From assembly GCF_900220975.1 (NCBI RefSeq), contig NZ_OBQD01000001.1, forward strand, positions 310,001 to 374,000: DNA of 64,000 bases, in the 5' to 3' direction. Source of the stretch: Rhizobium subbaraonis. Lineage in GTDB: Bacteria; Pseudomonadota; Alphaproteobacteria; Rhizobiales; Rhizobiaceae. The notes under the pieces were generated by a model that was given only the letters and a program-made list of their open reading frames with translations, had not been told where the DNA came from and ran no database searches. How positions within the stretch are numbered: position 1 is the first letter of the stretch; every line of letters starts with the position of its first letter. Below are positions 1 through 8,792 of this stretch, one piece after another. The position numbers and the translations under genes were made by a program.

Positions 1-636
1 CAGAGCGCGTCGGGCAAGTCGACGCTCGCCCGCATCCTGACGGGCATCTGGCCGCCGGCCGGCGGCAATGCCCGTCTCGACGGCGCCTCGCTCGAACAGT
101 ATGGCTATGACGGCCTTGCCGAGCATGTCGGCTACCTGCCGCAGGACGTCGTCCTGTTCGAAGGCACGGTTGCCGAGAACATTGCCCGCATGGAGATCAA
201 CCCGGACGCCGAAAAGGTGGTGGCCGCGGCCAAGAAGGCCGGCGCGCACGACATGATCCTCCGCCTCCCGGATGGCTACGACACGCGCCTGCCGGCAACC
301 GGAGCCCGCCTCTCAGGCGGCCAGAAGCAGCGCATCGGCCTTGCGCGCGCCCTCTATGGCGATCCGGTTCTGGTGGTTCTGGACGAGCCGAACTCCAACC
401 TCGACGCCGAAGGCTCGCTGGCGGTCAACCTCGCCATCCGCAACCTGAAGGCGGAAGGCAAGTCCGTCGTCATCATGGCGCATCGTCCGGCCGCGATTGA
501 GGAATGCGATCTGATCCTGATCCTCGAAAACGGCCAGCGCCTGGCATTCGGCCCGCGCGATGAAGTCCTGCGCGCGCATCTTCGCAATCATGCCCAGGTC
601 GTTCAGGGCACCGGCACCGGCGGCAGCAACAAGTAA
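1..636 (+). CDS. Type I secretion ABC transporter ATPase/permease, 3' part (PrtD-like)
   Basis: The gene enters from the left edge; 211 C-terminal residues are visible, all in the nucleotide-binding domain. The frame is open from base 1 and begins inside the Walker A loop (SASGKST). A Q-loop (YLPQD), the ABC signature (LSGGQKQR), Walker B (VLVVLDEP) and the switch histidine (MAHRP) follow in order. The Asn after Walker B (EPNSNLD) is typical of PrtD/AprD-type exporters. The protein would power one-step export of an unfolded substrate through the HlyD-family adaptor encoded 39 bases downstream. No substrate gene is visible. The family call is strong; the exact member is inferred. Confidence 0.9.
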   Translation, partial: QSASGKSTLARILTGIWPPAGGNARLDGASLEQYGYDGLAEHVGYLPQDVVLFEGTVAENIARMEINPDAEKVVAAAKKAGAHDMILRLPDGYDTRLPATGARLSGGQKQRIGLARALYGDPVLVVLDEPNSNLDAEGSLAVNLAIRNLKAEGKSVVIMAHRPAAIEECDLILILENGQRLAFGPRDEVLRAHLRNHAQVVQGTGTGGSNK

Positions 637-675
637 GACGCTTCAAGGCGCGACACAGAACAGGAACTCGACACC

Positions 676-1971
676 ATGAACAAGAAATGGAGCGGTCGGA
701 GCTATGCTCTCATAGGCTATTCCACGGTCTTCCTGCTGCTGGGCGGCATGGGGGCGTGGGCGGCCCTGACCCGGATCAACGGCGCGGTCGTCGCCAGCGG
801 CATCATCGAAGTGGCGAGCAACCGCCAGGTCGTGCAGCACCTGACCGGCGGCGTCGTCGGCAAGATCAACGTGCAGGAAGGCGACAAGGTCAATGCCGGC
901 GACGTGCTGATGCGCCTCGACGACACGTTCGACCGGTCGGAACTCGCCGTCATCGAAAGCCAGCTGTTCAGCCTCATGGGCACGGCCGCGCGCCTGATGG
1001 CCGAGCAGGACGAGAAGACGGAAATCCGCTTCGATCCCGAACTGATCGAACGGGCGAAGACCGACCCCGAGGTCCAGGAGATCGTCGAGGGGCAGACGCG
1101 CCTGATGGAAGCGCGCCGGGAAACCCGCGAGAAGAAGATCGGCCAGCTCGGCGAGAAGAAGAAGCAGATCGCCAAGCAGAACGAAGGCCTGGACAGCCGC
1201 ATCGCCGCTCTGGAGACGCAGCTGAAACTGATCGAGCAGGAACTCGAAGCCCAGAACAAGCTCCTCCAGAAGTCGCTGACCAATGCCAGCCGCGTGCTGC
1301 AGCTGCAGCGCGAGGAAGCCGATATCGCCGGCACGATCAGCCAGGCGAAGTCCAGCATCGCGGAAAACGCCGGCAAGGTCGCCGAAATCGAGCTCGCCAT
1401 CCTCAACATCGATTCCGACATGCGCGAGGAGGCGACCACCTCGTTGCGCGAGATCGAGGCGAAGATCGCCGAGCTCAAGGAAAACCGCACCGCCAAGCTG
1501 GAAACGCTGAGCCGCATGGACATCACCGCGCCGGTTCCGGGCGTCATCCTCGGCATGCAGGTGCATGCGCTGAAGTCGGTCATCAAGCCGGCCGATCCGC
1601 TGCTCTACATCATTCCGCAGGAAAACGACCTCGTCATCAAGACGCAGATCTCGCCGACGCAGATCGACCAGGTCCATGTCGGCCAGGTGGCCCATATCCG
1701 CTTCGGTGCCTTTGACCACCGCTCGACGCCGGAAATCTTTGGCCATGTCACCAAGGTTGCCGCAGACGTCCTGCAGGACCAGCGGACCGGCGCGACCTAC
1801 TATCAGGCTGAAATCAAGCCCGATTCTGGCGAGATGCTGAAGCTTGGCGACAACCACGTCATCCCCGGCATGCCGGTGGAGACCTTCATCCAGACCTCCG
1901 AGCGCTCGCCGCTGGAGTATCTGATCAAGCCGCTCGGCGACTATTTCGCCAAGGCCTTCCGGGAGCGGTAG
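676..1971 (+). CDS. HlyD family type I secretion periplasmic adaptor subunit (PrtE-like)
   Basis: This 431-residue membrane fusion protein bridges the inner-membrane ABC exporter and an outer-membrane TolC-like channel. A short cytoplasmic N-terminus precedes one membrane segment at about residues 10-32. A lipoyl-like half follows (SGIIEVASNRQVVQHLTGGVV). A long charged coiled coil rich in Glu, Lys and Gln runs at about residues 125-280. A beta-barrel region with PVPGVI and PGMPVETFI closes the protein. Length and domain order match the PrtE/HlyD family. It probably forms one operon with the upstream ATPase. A strong terminator lies just downstream. Confidence 0.93.
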   Translation: MNKKWSGRSYALIGYSTVFLLLGGMGAWAALTRINGAVVASGIIEVASNRQVVQHLTGGVVGKINVQEGDKVNAGDVLMRLDDTFDRSELAVIESQLFSLMGTAARLMAEQDEKTEIRFDPELIERAKTDPEVQEIVEGQTRLMEARRETREKKIGQLGEKKKQIAKQNEGLDSRIAALETQLKLIEQELEAQNKLLQKSLTNASRVLQLQREEADIAGTISQAKSSIAENAGKVAEIELAILNIDSDMREEATTSLREIEAKIAELKENRTAKLETLSRMDITAPVPGVILGMQVHALKSVIKPADPLLYIIPQENDLVIKTQISPTQIDQVHVGQVAHIRFGAFDHRSTPEIFGHVTKVAADVLQDQRTGATYYQAEIKPDSGEMLKLGDNHVIPGMPVETFIQTSERSPLEYLIKPLGDYFAKAFRER

Positions 1972-2002
1972 TCCGCGCCCGGCCGCGGCCGCAGATCGGA
2001 AT

Positions 2003-2034
2003 AGCCCCGCGACCATGTCGCGGGGCTTTCTCGT
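2003..2034 (+). terminator. Rho-independent terminator after the type I secretion operon
   Basis: A perfect 10-bp stem (AGCCCCGCGA / TCGCGGGGCT) with a five-base loop is followed by a T-rich tail (TTCTCGTT). It starts 31 bases after the adaptor stop codon. Confidence 0.85.
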
Positions 2035-2114
2035 TGAAGCGGGGTCGCGGGACGGAACAAAGGCGCTGGCCGGACATTCTCCAAGCAACGGCATTTTTGC
2101 AGATGGAGGAAATG

Positions 2115-2192
2115 ATGGTCCGTGCACTGATCCTGTGGCTGATGGGCGTTCCGCTTTTTATCGTTCTCCTGCTCTGGTACTTCTATTTCTGA
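2115..2192 (+). CDS. Small single-span membrane protein, 25 residues
   Basis: A very short frame with a strong Shine-Dalgarno (GGAGGA, 2105-2110) five bases before the second of two tandem ATG codons. The peptide starts MVRALILW and is almost wholly hydrophobic, with a LMGVP turn and an aromatic C-terminus (WYFYF). Similar 23-27 residue peptides, often starting like MxRALILWLLGVP, are annotated as hypothetical proteins in Rhizobiales; this is from memory. It would insert as one membrane helix. Function is unknown. The first ATG at 2112 is only one base from the Shine-Dalgarno, so I chose 2115. Confidence 0.7.
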   Translation: MVRALILWLMGVPLFIVLLLWYFYF

Positions 2193-2281
2193 TAGAGGCA
2201 GGCCGATATGCGCATGCCCCCGCACTCATTTTCGGTCGGCATGCGCCTTAACGGCGGAACACCGCGGCGGGGCCTCAGTCG

Positions 2282-3010
2282 CTACCGGCCGCCATGCCCT
2301 AGCGAGGCAACGGACTGTGGCGATACCTCCCGGATGAGCTTTCGCTTGATGGCAGCGGCGAAATCGCCGTTGCTGCGGACATCCATGACGAACGCTCCCC
2401 TGCCGGCAATGACGGACGCGGCATAGTAGGACGCAAGGTCCGGCACGTCGTCAGAGACGGTTAGCGCGTTGACAGTGACACCCATTGTTCTTGCCCGCTC
2501 GCGTGCAGCTGGAAGGGAAGCGACCCGTCGTCTTTTCCGGGTGATCGACTCCATGCCGTCGCCCGAGACGTTGACCACTCTGCGGACCGCGCACATGTTG
2601 GGTGCGGACAGCATGTCGAGCGCTGACCATAGTCCATTGCCGATATCGGTATTGCCGAACACCAGCCGCGGCGTGTTCTCGATCCGGCTCGCCAGCGCTT
2701 CCGCGCCATTCCCGCGCACCACCACATCCCAGCCCAATACCTGAACCGGAAATTCGCCGTCGCCCCAGAAAACTGCGCCAATCGCCACGACGCCGGCTTC
2801 CTGCATTGCCCGCCGGACGTCCGGCGCGCGGAGTGCGGCCGAGATCGCGCCTTGCTGGAAGGCGAACTCTGCATCCGAGATGCTCCCCGATCCGTCAACG
2901 GCGAGCACCAGAGCGAGATCGATGCAAGACCCGGCGCGGGAAATTGGCGCGGCTGCCGACAGGAGCAGCGCGCAGCCCAGCGCAGGCAGGTGCGCGAAGG
3001 GTGCCCTCAA
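2282..3010 (-). CDS. DUF1194 domain-containing protein (von Willebrand factor A-like, exported)
   Basis: This 242-residue protein has an N-terminal signal peptide (hydrophobic ALGCALLLSAAAPISRAG) and then a vWA-like fold. The metal-ion-dependent adhesion site is visible as DLALVLAVDGSGSIS, about residues 31-45. Later parts (GNTDIGNGLWSALDML, RRVVNVSGDG, MGVTVNALTV) match the DUF1194 pattern of rhizobia. Family members are secreted or periplasmic and their role is not known. It stands alone on the minus strand, converging on the small gene at 2115. Confidence 0.85.
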   Translation of the reverse strand: MRAPFAHLPALGCALLLSAAAPISRAGSCIDLALVLAVDGSGSISDAEFAFQQGAISAALRAPDVRRAMQEAGVVAIGAVFWGDGEFPVQVLGWDVVVRGNGAEALASRIENTPRLVFGNTDIGNGLWSALDMLSAPNMCAVRRVVNVSGDGMESITRKRRRVASLPAARERARTMGVTVNALTVSDDVPDLASYYAASVIAGRGAFVMDVRSNGDFAAAIKRKLIREVSPQSVASLGHGGR

Positions 3011-3360
3011 AGCCAGTCCCCCCGAAAAGTTCGTCCGTGTCAGCGATACTGTGCGTGAATATTAGCATATGCAAATATAGATTGCCTGCGCTTGTGGCTC
3101 TTTTTCGAGATGGGGACGTGAAAGCCCTTTCGCTCCTTTGGCGACAGACTGCAGCGCCGACCCGATATTTTCGGGCGATAGCCTTAACGCTTTCAGGATG
3201 CTGCATAATTTCGCCCCAAATCGATCCGATGCCGGAGCGGATCGGCTTGGAGACATCGGGTGCTTTTCGTATACACGCAAACGAAGCGGCAGACTGACCG
3301 GATCCGATCGCGCCGGCGTCCTGGCGGCGGAGACCGATTTTAACCCATGGGGGGACAAGA
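3011..3360. other. Gene-free spacer between DUF1194 gene and ddl
   Basis: No convincing gene. It is somewhat AT-richer near 3055-3085 and probably carries the promoters of the two divergent neighbours. A perfect 7-bp inverted repeat (CGATCCG / CGGATCG) lies at 3222-3244. A 104-codon minus frame here lacks a recognisable domain or ribosome site. Confidence 0.5.
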
Positions 3361-4440
3361 ATGACCGGAACGACAACCAGACTGCGCATCGTGGTGCTCT
3401 TCGGCGGGCGCTCGTCGGAACATGACGTGTCGGTGCTTTCCGCCACCAATGTCATGCGTGCGCTGGATCCGGCGCGGTACGACGCGGTGCCGGTGTTCGT
3501 CACCCGCGACGGGCAATGGTTGCTCAGCAGCTTTGCGAACGGCGAACTGGTAAAGCCTGCCGGCGGCACCGAGGTCTGCCTGCTGCCCGGCGGGCGAGGG
3601 CGGATGCTGGCGATACCCGCCGCCGGGCCTGCCACGGAACTGCCGAAGGCCGATATCCTGTTTCCCGTCCTGCACGGCCTTTACGGCGAGGACGGCTCGG
3701 TGCAGGGGCTGGCGGAGGTGGCGCGCGTTCCGCTGGTCGGTTGCGGTATCCTCGGTTCTGCTGTGGCGCTCGACAAGGACATCGCCAAACGGCTGATGAA
3801 CGAGGCGGGCGTGCCTGCCGCACGTTCCGTCACGATCTTTCAGGGGCAGACCCCGACCTTCGCGGAGCTCCAGCGAACGCTCGGCCTTCCGATCTTCGTC
3901 AAGCCCGCCCGGCAGGGGTCGTCCGTCGGCGTCAGCAAGGTCGAAAGCGAAGCCCAATATGAGACAGCCCTCGCCGAGGGCTTCCGGCACGATCCAAAGT
4001 TGCTGGTGGAGGAGTTCATCCGCGGCCGGGAGATTGAATGCAGCGTTCTGGAGGACGAGCGGGGCGGTCTGTTCGTCTCCCGCCCCGGCGAGATCGTGCC
4101 CGCGGCAAGCCACGGCTTCTATACCTATGACGCGAAATACATCGACGCGGACGGTGCCGCGCTGAACGTTCCGGCCGATTTGCCCGGCGACATCGAAAAG
4201 GCGCTGCGCGAGATGGCGGCAAGGGCCTTCCGCGCGGTCGGTTGCGATGGCATGGCGCGCGTGGATTTCTTCGTCAAGGCGGACGGCGGCTTCCTCGTCA
4301 ACGAGGTGAACACCATCCCCGGCTTCACCAATATCAGCATGTATCCCAAGGCGATGGAAGCAAGCGGGGTCGGCTATGCCGAACTGATAGACCGGCTGGT
4401 GGCGCACGGGCTGGCGCGCGCGGCCACGTCGGCCGCATAA
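3361..4440 (+). CDS. ddl: D-alanine--D-alanine ligase family protein
   Basis: This 359-residue ATP-grasp enzyme would join two D-alanines for peptidoglycan precursor synthesis in the cytosol. The N-terminal domain starts with VVLFGGRSSEHDVSVLSA. The substrate loop HGLYGEDG, the ATP loop ARQGSSVGVSK, the omega-loop FYTYDAKY and the C-terminal NEVNTIPGFT metal and substrate signature are all present. The Tyr-rich omega-loop suggests D-Ala-D-Ala rather than D-Ala-D-lactate specificity. It stands alone, with no mur or fts genes nearby, so it may be a second Ddl paralogue or a ligase for another D-amino acid dipeptide. Confidence 0.9.
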   Translation: MTGTTTRLRIVVLFGGRSSEHDVSVLSATNVMRALDPARYDAVPVFVTRDGQWLLSSFANGELVKPAGGTEVCLLPGGRGRMLAIPAAGPATELPKADILFPVLHGLYGEDGSVQGLAEVARVPLVGCGILGSAVALDKDIAKRLMNEAGVPAARSVTIFQGQTPTFAELQRTLGLPIFVKPARQGSSVGVSKVESEAQYETALAEGFRHDPKLLVEEFIRGREIECSVLEDERGGLFVSRPGEIVPAASHGFYTYDAKYIDADGAALNVPADLPGDIEKALREMAARAFRAVGCDGMARVDFFVKADGGFLVNEVNTIPGFTNISMYPKAMEASGVGYAELIDRLVAHGLARAATSAA

Positions 4441-4516
4441 GCACGGTGCTCGCGGGGCGAGGCCTGCTCCGGCAATTCTGTCCTTGCCGGTGCAAGCCGC
4501 AACGGCGCGTGCGCGC

Positions 4517-4735
4517 TCAGTCCGCGCGGCTGAAGGTCCACTTCACCACGTAGCGGCCCTTGCGGGTCAACTTCGTCTTTGTCTTCACCTGCAGCGGCCC
4601 GCCCAGGGCCGCTTCGGCGTCCTCGAAGGCTTGCCGCGCTTCGGCAATCGCCTTGTGATAGGTGCTGTTGTCGCGCCGCGGGCTTTCGGCCATCGCCTTC
4701 AGAAGGGTGGCGATGTCCGGTTTGTCCTCACTCAT
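4517..4735 (-). CDS. Small hypothetical protein, 72 residues
   Basis: A charged, soluble small protein starting MSEDKPDIATLLKAM with a Lys/Thr-rich C-terminal half (QVKTKTKLTRKGRYVVKWTF). I do not recognise a family. The start at 4735 is preceded by a good ribosome site (AGGTGG) about six bases away. A longer in-frame version would begin at 4846 but has no ribosome site and an unlike composition. It converges on ddl from the opposite strand. Confidence 0.65.
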   Translation of the reverse strand: MSEDKPDIATLLKAMAESPRRDNSTYHKAIAEARQAFEDAEAALGGPLQVKTKTKLTRKGRYVVKWTFSRAD

Positions 4736-4956
4736 GCTGCCACCTGTTTCCTCGCCTTGAATGCCGGAGCATGTCGCGCAGAACCGCGCGGCGGTCTGGC
4801 GGTAACGACATGCGTAGAATCGCAGACCTAATGCGTCAGGGGCCAATCGGAAAGATCGCGAAGCGCTTGTGGCCGGTCCTCTGCACGAAATGCCCGCCTA
4901 TTTCTTCGATCCGGATGTCACGGGGGAGCGCGCCCGCCGCAGGTGGGCGGAAATGC

Positions 4957-4983
4957 AAAGGGGCCGCGAGGGCCCCTTTTGTC
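4957..4983 (-). terminator. Terminator downstream of cysN
   Basis: A perfect 9-bp stem (AAAGGGGCC / GGCCCCTTT) with a five-base loop lies 27 bases beyond the cysN stop. Both sides end in A or T runs, so it may act in both directions. Confidence 0.75.
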
Positions 4984-5005
4984 TGTCGACTGGACTGGTC
5001 CGAGA

Positions 5006-6484
5006 TCACTCGTCGAGGTCGGCCAGAAGTTCCGCCGCGCGGCCGGCGTTGGTGTGGCGCACCTCGGCGTCGTGACGGCGGCTGGCAAAGATCTCGGTCG
5101 CCATCAGCTTGTCGGCGAGATCGGCGGGCAGCGACAGGATCACCCGCTCATCGCCCTTGTGAATGCCGCCCAGTTCGGAGTGCCGGCCGGTGATCATGCC
5201 GCCGGCGATCGTGTTGTGCGTATCCGGGTCGATCAGGATGAAGGCACCGGTGGTGCGGTTCTGCTCGTAGGTGTCGAAGATCGCCTGCTCGTCGAAGGTC
5301 AGCGCCACCTTGCCGATCGCGTTCATCGGCAGGGCTTCGGCCGCGTTCCACTTGCCGCTCTTCAGATCGAGCTGGCTTGCCGGCGCGACGGTGACGCGCT
5401 GGCGGCGGCTGCCGCTTTTCAGCCAGTAGCGCTTGCCCGGCTCGATGCCCTCAGGCTGCATCGCCACGATCTGGGCGTCGAACTTGCGGCCGGTCATCGG
5501 CTGGCTGTCGATCGAGACGATCATGTCGCCGCGCGAAACGTCCACCTGCCGGTCGAGCACCAGCGTAATGGCATCGCCGGCGACGGCGGCGTTGCGCACG
5601 AGATCGAAGGTGACGATCTGCTTGACGTTGGCGACCATGCCGGACGGCAGCACGACGACGCTGTCGCCGGGCTTCACAGCGCCGCCGGCGACCGTGCCCT
5701 GGTAGCCGCGGAAGCTCTCGCCGGGACGGGAGACGCGCTGCACCGGCAGCCGGAAGCCGACCGTCTGATTGGAGCGGACGGTTGCCTTCTCCAGCGTTTC
5801 CACCAGCGTCGGGCCCTCGTACCACGGCATCGAGGCGCGGCCGTCATAGACGACATTCTCGCCCTTCAGTGCGGAGACCGGGATCGCGGTGATCTGCTTG
5901 ACGCCGAGCGACAGCGCCAGTTCCTTGAACTCGTGGCTGATCTCCTCGAAGCGGGCGCGGTCGTAGCCCGTCAGGTCGATCTTGTTGACGGCCAGCACGA
6001 ACTGGCGGATGCCCATGAGCGTCGCGATCGTGGCGTGCCGCCGCGTCTGCTCGAGGATCCCGGTGCGGGCATCGACCAAAAGCACGGCGAGGTCGGCGGT
6101 AGACGCACCGGTCGCCATGTTGCGGGTATACTGCTCGTGGCCGGGCGTGTCGGCGACGATGAACGAGCGACGGTCGGTCGAGAAGTAGCGATAGGCGACG
6201 TCGATGGTGATGCCCTGCTCGCGCTCGGCCTGCAGGCCGTCGAGAAGCAGCGCGAAATCGGGCAGGCCGAGGTCGTTCTGCTTGCCGGAGGAATCGCGCT
6301 GAAGCGTCGCGGCCTGGTCTTCCTTGACGGCCTTGGTGTCCCAGAGCAGGCGGCCGATCAGGGTCGACTTGCCGTCGTCGACGCTGCCGCAGGTGATCAG
6401 CCGCAAGGGGCGCGAATCGCGCGATGCGCGTTCGGTCTCGACGGCCGGAAAGGCGGCAACGGTTGCGGTGGCGGATGCGGTCAT
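5006..6484 (-). CDS. cysN: Sulfate adenylyltransferase subunit 1 (GTPase)
   Basis: This is the regulatory GTPase subunit of ATP sulfurylase, which activates sulfate to adenosine 5'-phosphosulfate (APS). At 492 residues it is CysN alone, without the C-terminal APS-kinase domain of NodQ/CysNC fusions. The EF-Tu-like G motifs are clear: GSVDDGKST (G1), DTPGHEQYT (G3) and NKIDLTG (G4), followed by two beta-barrel domains. The start at 6484 is one base after the cysD stop (TGAGATG), so the two are translationally linked. A longer frame reaches 6628 but only overlaps cysD in another frame. Confidence 0.95.
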   Translation of the reverse strand: MTASATATVAAFPAVETERASRDSRPLRLITCGSVDDGKSTLIGRLLWDTKAVKEDQAATLQRDSSGKQNDLGLPDFALLLDGLQAEREQGITIDVAYRYFSTDRRSFIVADTPGHEQYTRNMATGASTADLAVLLVDARTGILEQTRRHATIATLMGIRQFVLAVNKIDLTGYDRARFEEISHEFKELALSLGVKQITAIPVSALKGENVVYDGRASMPWYEGPTLVETLEKATVRSNQTVGFRLPVQRVSRPGESFRGYQGTVAGGAVKPGDSVVVLPSGMVANVKQIVTFDLVRNAAVAGDAITLVLDRQVDVSRGDMIVSIDSQPMTGRKFDAQIVAMQPEGIEPGKRYWLKSGSRRQRVTVAPASQLDLKSGKWNAAEALPMNAIGKVALTFDEQAIFDTYEQNRTTGAFILIDPDTHNTIAGGMITGRHSELGGIHKGDERVILSLPADLADKLMATEIFASRRHDAEVRHTNAGRAAELLADLDE

Positions 6485-6485
6485 C

Positions 6486-7439
6486 TCAGAAATACCCTTC
6501 GCGCTTCTTCTTTTCCATGGAGCCGGACTGGTCGCGGTCGATCGCGCGGCCCTGGCGCTCGGAGACGGTGGCCGTCTCGAGCTCCGAAATGATGTCGTCC
6601 AGCGTGGTCGCGGTGGAGCGAATCGCACCGGTCAGCGGGAAGCAGCCGAGCGTGCGGAAGCGGATCAGCCCTTCTTGCTTCGTCTCGCCGGGCAGAAGCT
6701 CCAGCCGCGGGTCCTCGGCCAGGATCATCATGCCGTCGCGCTCGATGTATGGGCGCTTCTCGGCGAAGTAGAGCGGTACGATCGGGATGTTCTCGGCCTG
6801 GATGTAGCGCCAGATGTCGACCTCGGTCCAGTTCGACAGCGGGAAGGCGCGCACGCTTTCGCCGCGGTTGATCATGCCGTTGTAGATGTTCCACAGCTCC
6901 GGGCGCTGGTTGCGCGGGTCCCAGCGGTGGTCGGGCGTGCGGAACGAGTAAATGCGTTCCTTGGCGCGGGAGGCTTCCTCGTCGCGGCGCGCGCCGCCGA
7001 AGGCCGCGTCATACTTGCCGGCATCGAGCGCCTGGCGCAGCGCTTCCGTCTTCATGATGTCGGTATAGCGCGCTGAGCCGTGCGTAAACGGGGTGACGTT
7101 CTCGGCAGCACCGCGCGGGTTGACGTGCTCGATCAGGTCGAGGTCGTAGCGCTTCACGATCTCGTCGCGGAAGGCGATCATCTCGGCAAACTTCCAGCCC
7201 GTGTTGACGTGCAGCAGCGGGAAGGGGACGCGGCCGGGATGGAAGGCCTTCCGGGCGAGGTGCAGCAGGACGGATGAGTCCTTGCCGATCGAATAGAGCA
7301 TCACCGGCCGTTCGAATTCGGCGGCGACCTCGCGGAAGATGTGGATGGCCTCGTTTTCGAGCGCCTTCAGGTGCGGGTCGAGCGGCGGCTTCGAAGCCGC
7401 TGTGCTCCTGGCTTCCGCCTCGTTGCGGTTGTCGGACAT
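6486..7439 (-). CDS. cysD: Sulfate adenylyltransferase subunit 2
   Basis: Catalytic subunit of ATP sulfurylase, 317 residues, which makes APS from sulfate and ATP with CysN. The PP-loop of the N-type ATP pyrophosphatase family is at about residue 51 ([14 protein letters not shown]). Further CysD blocks are present: [11 protein letters not shown], the arginine-rich [28 protein letters not shown] and [14 protein letters not shown]. It lies between cysH and cysN in a minus-strand operon. The cysD start follows the cysH stop by 40 bases. Confidence 0.96.
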   Translation of the reverse strand: MSDNRNEAEARSTAASKPPLDPHLKALENEAIHIFREVAAEFERPVMLYSIGKDSSVLLHLARKAFHPGRVPFPLLHVNTGWKFAEMIAFRDEIVKRYDLDLIEHVNPRGAAENVTPFTHGSARYTDIMKTEALRQALDAGKYDAAFGGARRDEEASRAKERIYSFRTPDHRWDPRNQRPELWNIYNGMINRGESVRAFPLSNWTEVDIWRYIQAENIPIVPLYFAEKRPYIERDGMMILAEDPRLELLPGETKQEGLIRFRTLGCFPLTGAIRSTATTLDDIISELETATVSERQGRAIDRDQSGSMEKKKREGYF

Positions 7440-7479
7440 TCGTTATTATCTCCGGAAGAATTCGTGCGGCCGATCGGCC

Positions 7480-8229
7480 TCAAAGAGAACTGGAATTGAG
7501 CGAAGGTATGGCGGCTTCGGGAACGTGGAGACCGCATTCGCGCTTCTCGTCGTTTTCCCACCACCAGCGGCCGGCGCGCTCGGGCTCGCCCGGCTTGATG
7601 GCGCGGGTGCAGGGTTCGCAGCCGATCGACGGGTAGCCGCGCGCGTGCAGCGGGTTCACCGGCACGGCGTTGTCGGCCACGTAGGCGTTGATCGTCTCGA
7701 GGTCCCAGTCGGCAAGGGGGTTCACCTTGATCAGGTTGCGCTCGGCGTCGTACTCGGCAAAGGGCGTGTCTGCCCGGTTGCCGGACTGGCCGCGGCGCAG
7801 GCCGGTGATCCAGAAGGATGCCCCTTCGAGTGCGCGCGCAAGCGGCTTCAGCTTGCGCGCGCCACAACAGGCATGTCTCGCTTCGACGCTCTCGTAGAAG
7901 CCGTTCAGGCCGTACCTGGCGATGAATTCGTCGAGATCGTCCTTCTGCGGATGGAAGCGGGTGATCTCGATGCCGAAGCGTTCCTCGGTCTCGTCGATGA
8001 GGTCCACCGTCTCCTTGAAAAGCCGGCCGGTCTCCAGAGTGGCCACGTCGATCGGCAGCCGGTTCAGGCCGATCGCCGCAGTGATGACCTGATCCTCGAT
8101 GCCGAGGCTGGTGGTGAAGACCGCGCGTCCGCCGAGGCTTGCAACCAGCGCCAGCCGGGCGGCGAGATCGCGTTCGCCGAGTTGTTCGTTGAGCGTCTTT
8201 GCGGCGCTATGTTCCGTCACTGCAGTCAT
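7480..8229 (-). CDS. cysH: APS reductase, iron-sulfur type
   Basis: This 249-residue thioredoxin-dependent reductase converts activated sulfate to sulfite. It carries both cysteine pairs that bind a [4Fe-4S] cluster (Cys121-Cys122 in HACCGARK and Cys204/Cys207 in CEPCTR). The catalytic C-terminal ECGLH motif is at Cys232. The cluster pairs indicate an APS reductase rather than an enterobacterial PAPS reductase, which lacks them. That agrees with the absence of an APS kinase in the operon. I chose the start at 8229 (MTAVTEHS); the frame stays open to 8334 but the extra residues look non-coding. Confidence 0.94.
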   Translation of the reverse strand: MTAVTEHSAAKTLNEQLGERDLAARLALVASLGGRAVFTTSLGIEDQVITAAIGLNRLPIDVATLETGRLFKETVDLIDETEERFGIEITRFHPQKDDLDEFIARYGLNGFYESVEARHACCGARKLKPLARALEGASFWITGLRRGQSGNRADTPFAEYDAERNLIKVNPLADWDLETINAYVADNAVPVNPLHARGYPSIGCEPCTRAIKPGEPERAGRWWWENDEKRECGLHVPEAAIPSLNSSSL

Positions 8230-8792
8230 GGGAAAGGCCCTGTCCAAAGTTGCCCGGATTATCGCAGGCGCCTTTGCAGCCGGACAGAAAAACGGATTTC
8301 CATTCCTTTCGGCTCGGAGCAAATATCTCTCCATCTCGCGCCTGCGGCAGAAATCCTGCCGCTCTCACGCGCAAGCGGGAATTCAAGCTGGCGGCAGAGC
8401 TGGCAGCAGGCACGACTGCCTTGCGCCCGGCGGCTCCGCCAGTCGCGTGTGTGTCGCCCGCGGGCGTCTGCCCTCTCGCTGCGCCGCGGTCGGCGATGCA
8501 TTCTTTTCCGCGTGCGCGGTTGAATGGGTGACCCGCAAGCGTCGGCGTGGAAGCCTTCCAGACGCGCCGAAACTATGCACAATGGACCGCTGCCGGCGCT
8601 CGTTGAGGTGCCCGCGGCATTCTCCCGGCCGGGGTTTTCCCGGCAGAAGCATGTCGCCTGCGCCTGTTCGCTGGGAACGGTTTTGCCTTCCCGCGCGCTG
8701 CAGGGAACGACTCTTGCGAAGTTCGCCTTCAATGTTGACTAATTCTACTAACTAGATAGAGTTTATTCATCAAAGCTATGAGGGAGTGGCAA
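8230..8792. other. Divergent spacer between cysH and sbp
   Basis: This 563-base stretch separates the two arms of the sulfate regulon. The cysH-proximal 490 bases are GC-rich with only shadow-like frames. The last 55 bases before sbp are AT-rich. I see no tRNA, riboswitch or protein gene. Confidence 0.55.
8735..8762 (+). promoter_or_regulatory. Candidate promoter of the sbp-cysTWA operon
   Basis: A -35-like TTGACT (8735-8740) is followed after 16 bases by a weak -10-like TAGAGT (8757-8762). Between them the pentamer ACTAA occurs twice at a 9-base period (8738 and 8747), followed by ACTAG. The repeats could bind a sulfur-responsive regulator; which one is not known from the sequence. Confidence 0.4.

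Noticed and set aside
3062-3376. 104-codon minus-strand frame before ddl
   Set aside because: No ribosome site or recognisable motif and it overlaps the ddl start.
4943-6592. 549-codon plus-strand open frame
   Set aside because: Shadow of cysN on the opposite strand; no domain, and its composition follows the codon bias of the real gene.
6484-6628. Longer N-terminus for cysN
   Set aside because: Would overlap cysD in another frame; the coupled TGAGATG start fits the operon better.
8259-8732. 157-codon minus-strand frame in the cysH-sbp gap
   Set aside because: No ribosome site, no domain, mixed Cys/Arg-rich composition typical of non-coding GC-rich DNA.
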